Positions 63,976 through 64,000 of a stretch of 64,000 bases of DNA are shown here, piece by piece. A program made the translations under genes and the position numbers. A model generated the notes under the pieces. The model was not told the origin of the DNA. It saw only the letters and a program-made list of their open reading frames with translations, and did not search any database. Every line of letters starts with the position of its first letter. Within the stretch, counting starts at the first letter, position 1. This DNA comes from Pseudomonas fluorescens (lineage in GTDB: Bacteria; Pseudomonadota; Gammaproteobacteria; Pseudomonadales; Pseudomonadaceae), in the NCBI RefSeq assembly GCF_019212185.1, contig NZ_CP078138.1, positions 1,904,501 through 1,968,500 on the forward strand. Direction: 5' to 3'.

Positions 63976-64000
63976 TTCAGGCGCTGAGGTCTATCAGACA

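Noticed and set aside
62506..63987. 493-codon plus-strand open frame across the glycerate kinase gene
   Set aside because: Antisense shadow; the minus-strand frame has clear MOFRL motifs.

Overview
The window is a contiguous stretch of a Pseudomonas chromosome, most likely from the P. fluorescens group. The evidence is gene order (flgJKL - fliC-flaG-fliD-fliS - fleQ - fleSR - fliE...flhB - flhA-flhF-fleN-fliA - che/motCD/par - ccm), FleQ/FleN/FleSR regulators that are characteristic of Pseudomonas, high GC with strong third-position GC bias, and intergenic REP/REPIN palindromes of the 'gtaggagcgagc...gctcgcg' type. No rRNA, tRNA, insertion sequence, integrase or CRISPR array was found.

Region 1 (1-48,000) is one of the largest polar-flagellum and chemotaxis clusters known in a single block. 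It opens inside flgI, then flgJ, flgK and flgL (rod cap/muramidase and hook-filament junction). A lone ketoacyl-ACP synthase III gene sits in the slot that often carries a flagellin-glycosylation island. Then come fliC under a clear sigma-28 promoter, flaG, fliD, fliS and a FliT-like chaperone, followed by the master regulator fleQ and the sigma-54-driven fleS/fleR two-component pair. The basal body and export genes fliEFGHIJ, the HsbA-HsbR-HptB signalling module, fliK, fliLMNOPQR-flhB, flhA, flhF, fleN and fliA follow, then cheY/Z/A/B, the second stator motC/motD, the polar array segregation pair parC/parP, cheW and a DUF2802 gene. Good sigma-54 -24/-12 elements precede fleS, fliE, fliK, fliL and flhA, fitting the known FleQ/RpoN hierarchy, in which FleSR then FliA act later.

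Region 2 (45,600-48,000) holds a small membrane protein and, on the minus strand, an overlapping pair: a second FliK-like protein and a free-standing FlhB C-terminal domain. Region 3 (48,190-55,590) is a tightly overlapping cytochrome c maturation operon, ccmABCDEFGHI, ending with a small lipoprotein gene.

Region 4 (55,754-57,645) is the clearest accessory DNA: a two-gene cassette of an ABC/SMC-type ATPase plus an HNH nuclease, AT-richer than its surroundings, with the architecture of a Septu-like anti-phage system. Region 5 (57,764-64,000) returns to core genes: a Rid-family protein with an altered active-site residue, sbp (sulfate-binding protein), a voltage-gated-type K+ channel with a C-terminal zinc ribbon, a urea transporter, pyruvate kinase and a MOFRL-type glycerate kinase/hydroxypyruvate reductase.

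All functional calls are by recognition of motifs, length and order; no database search was possible.
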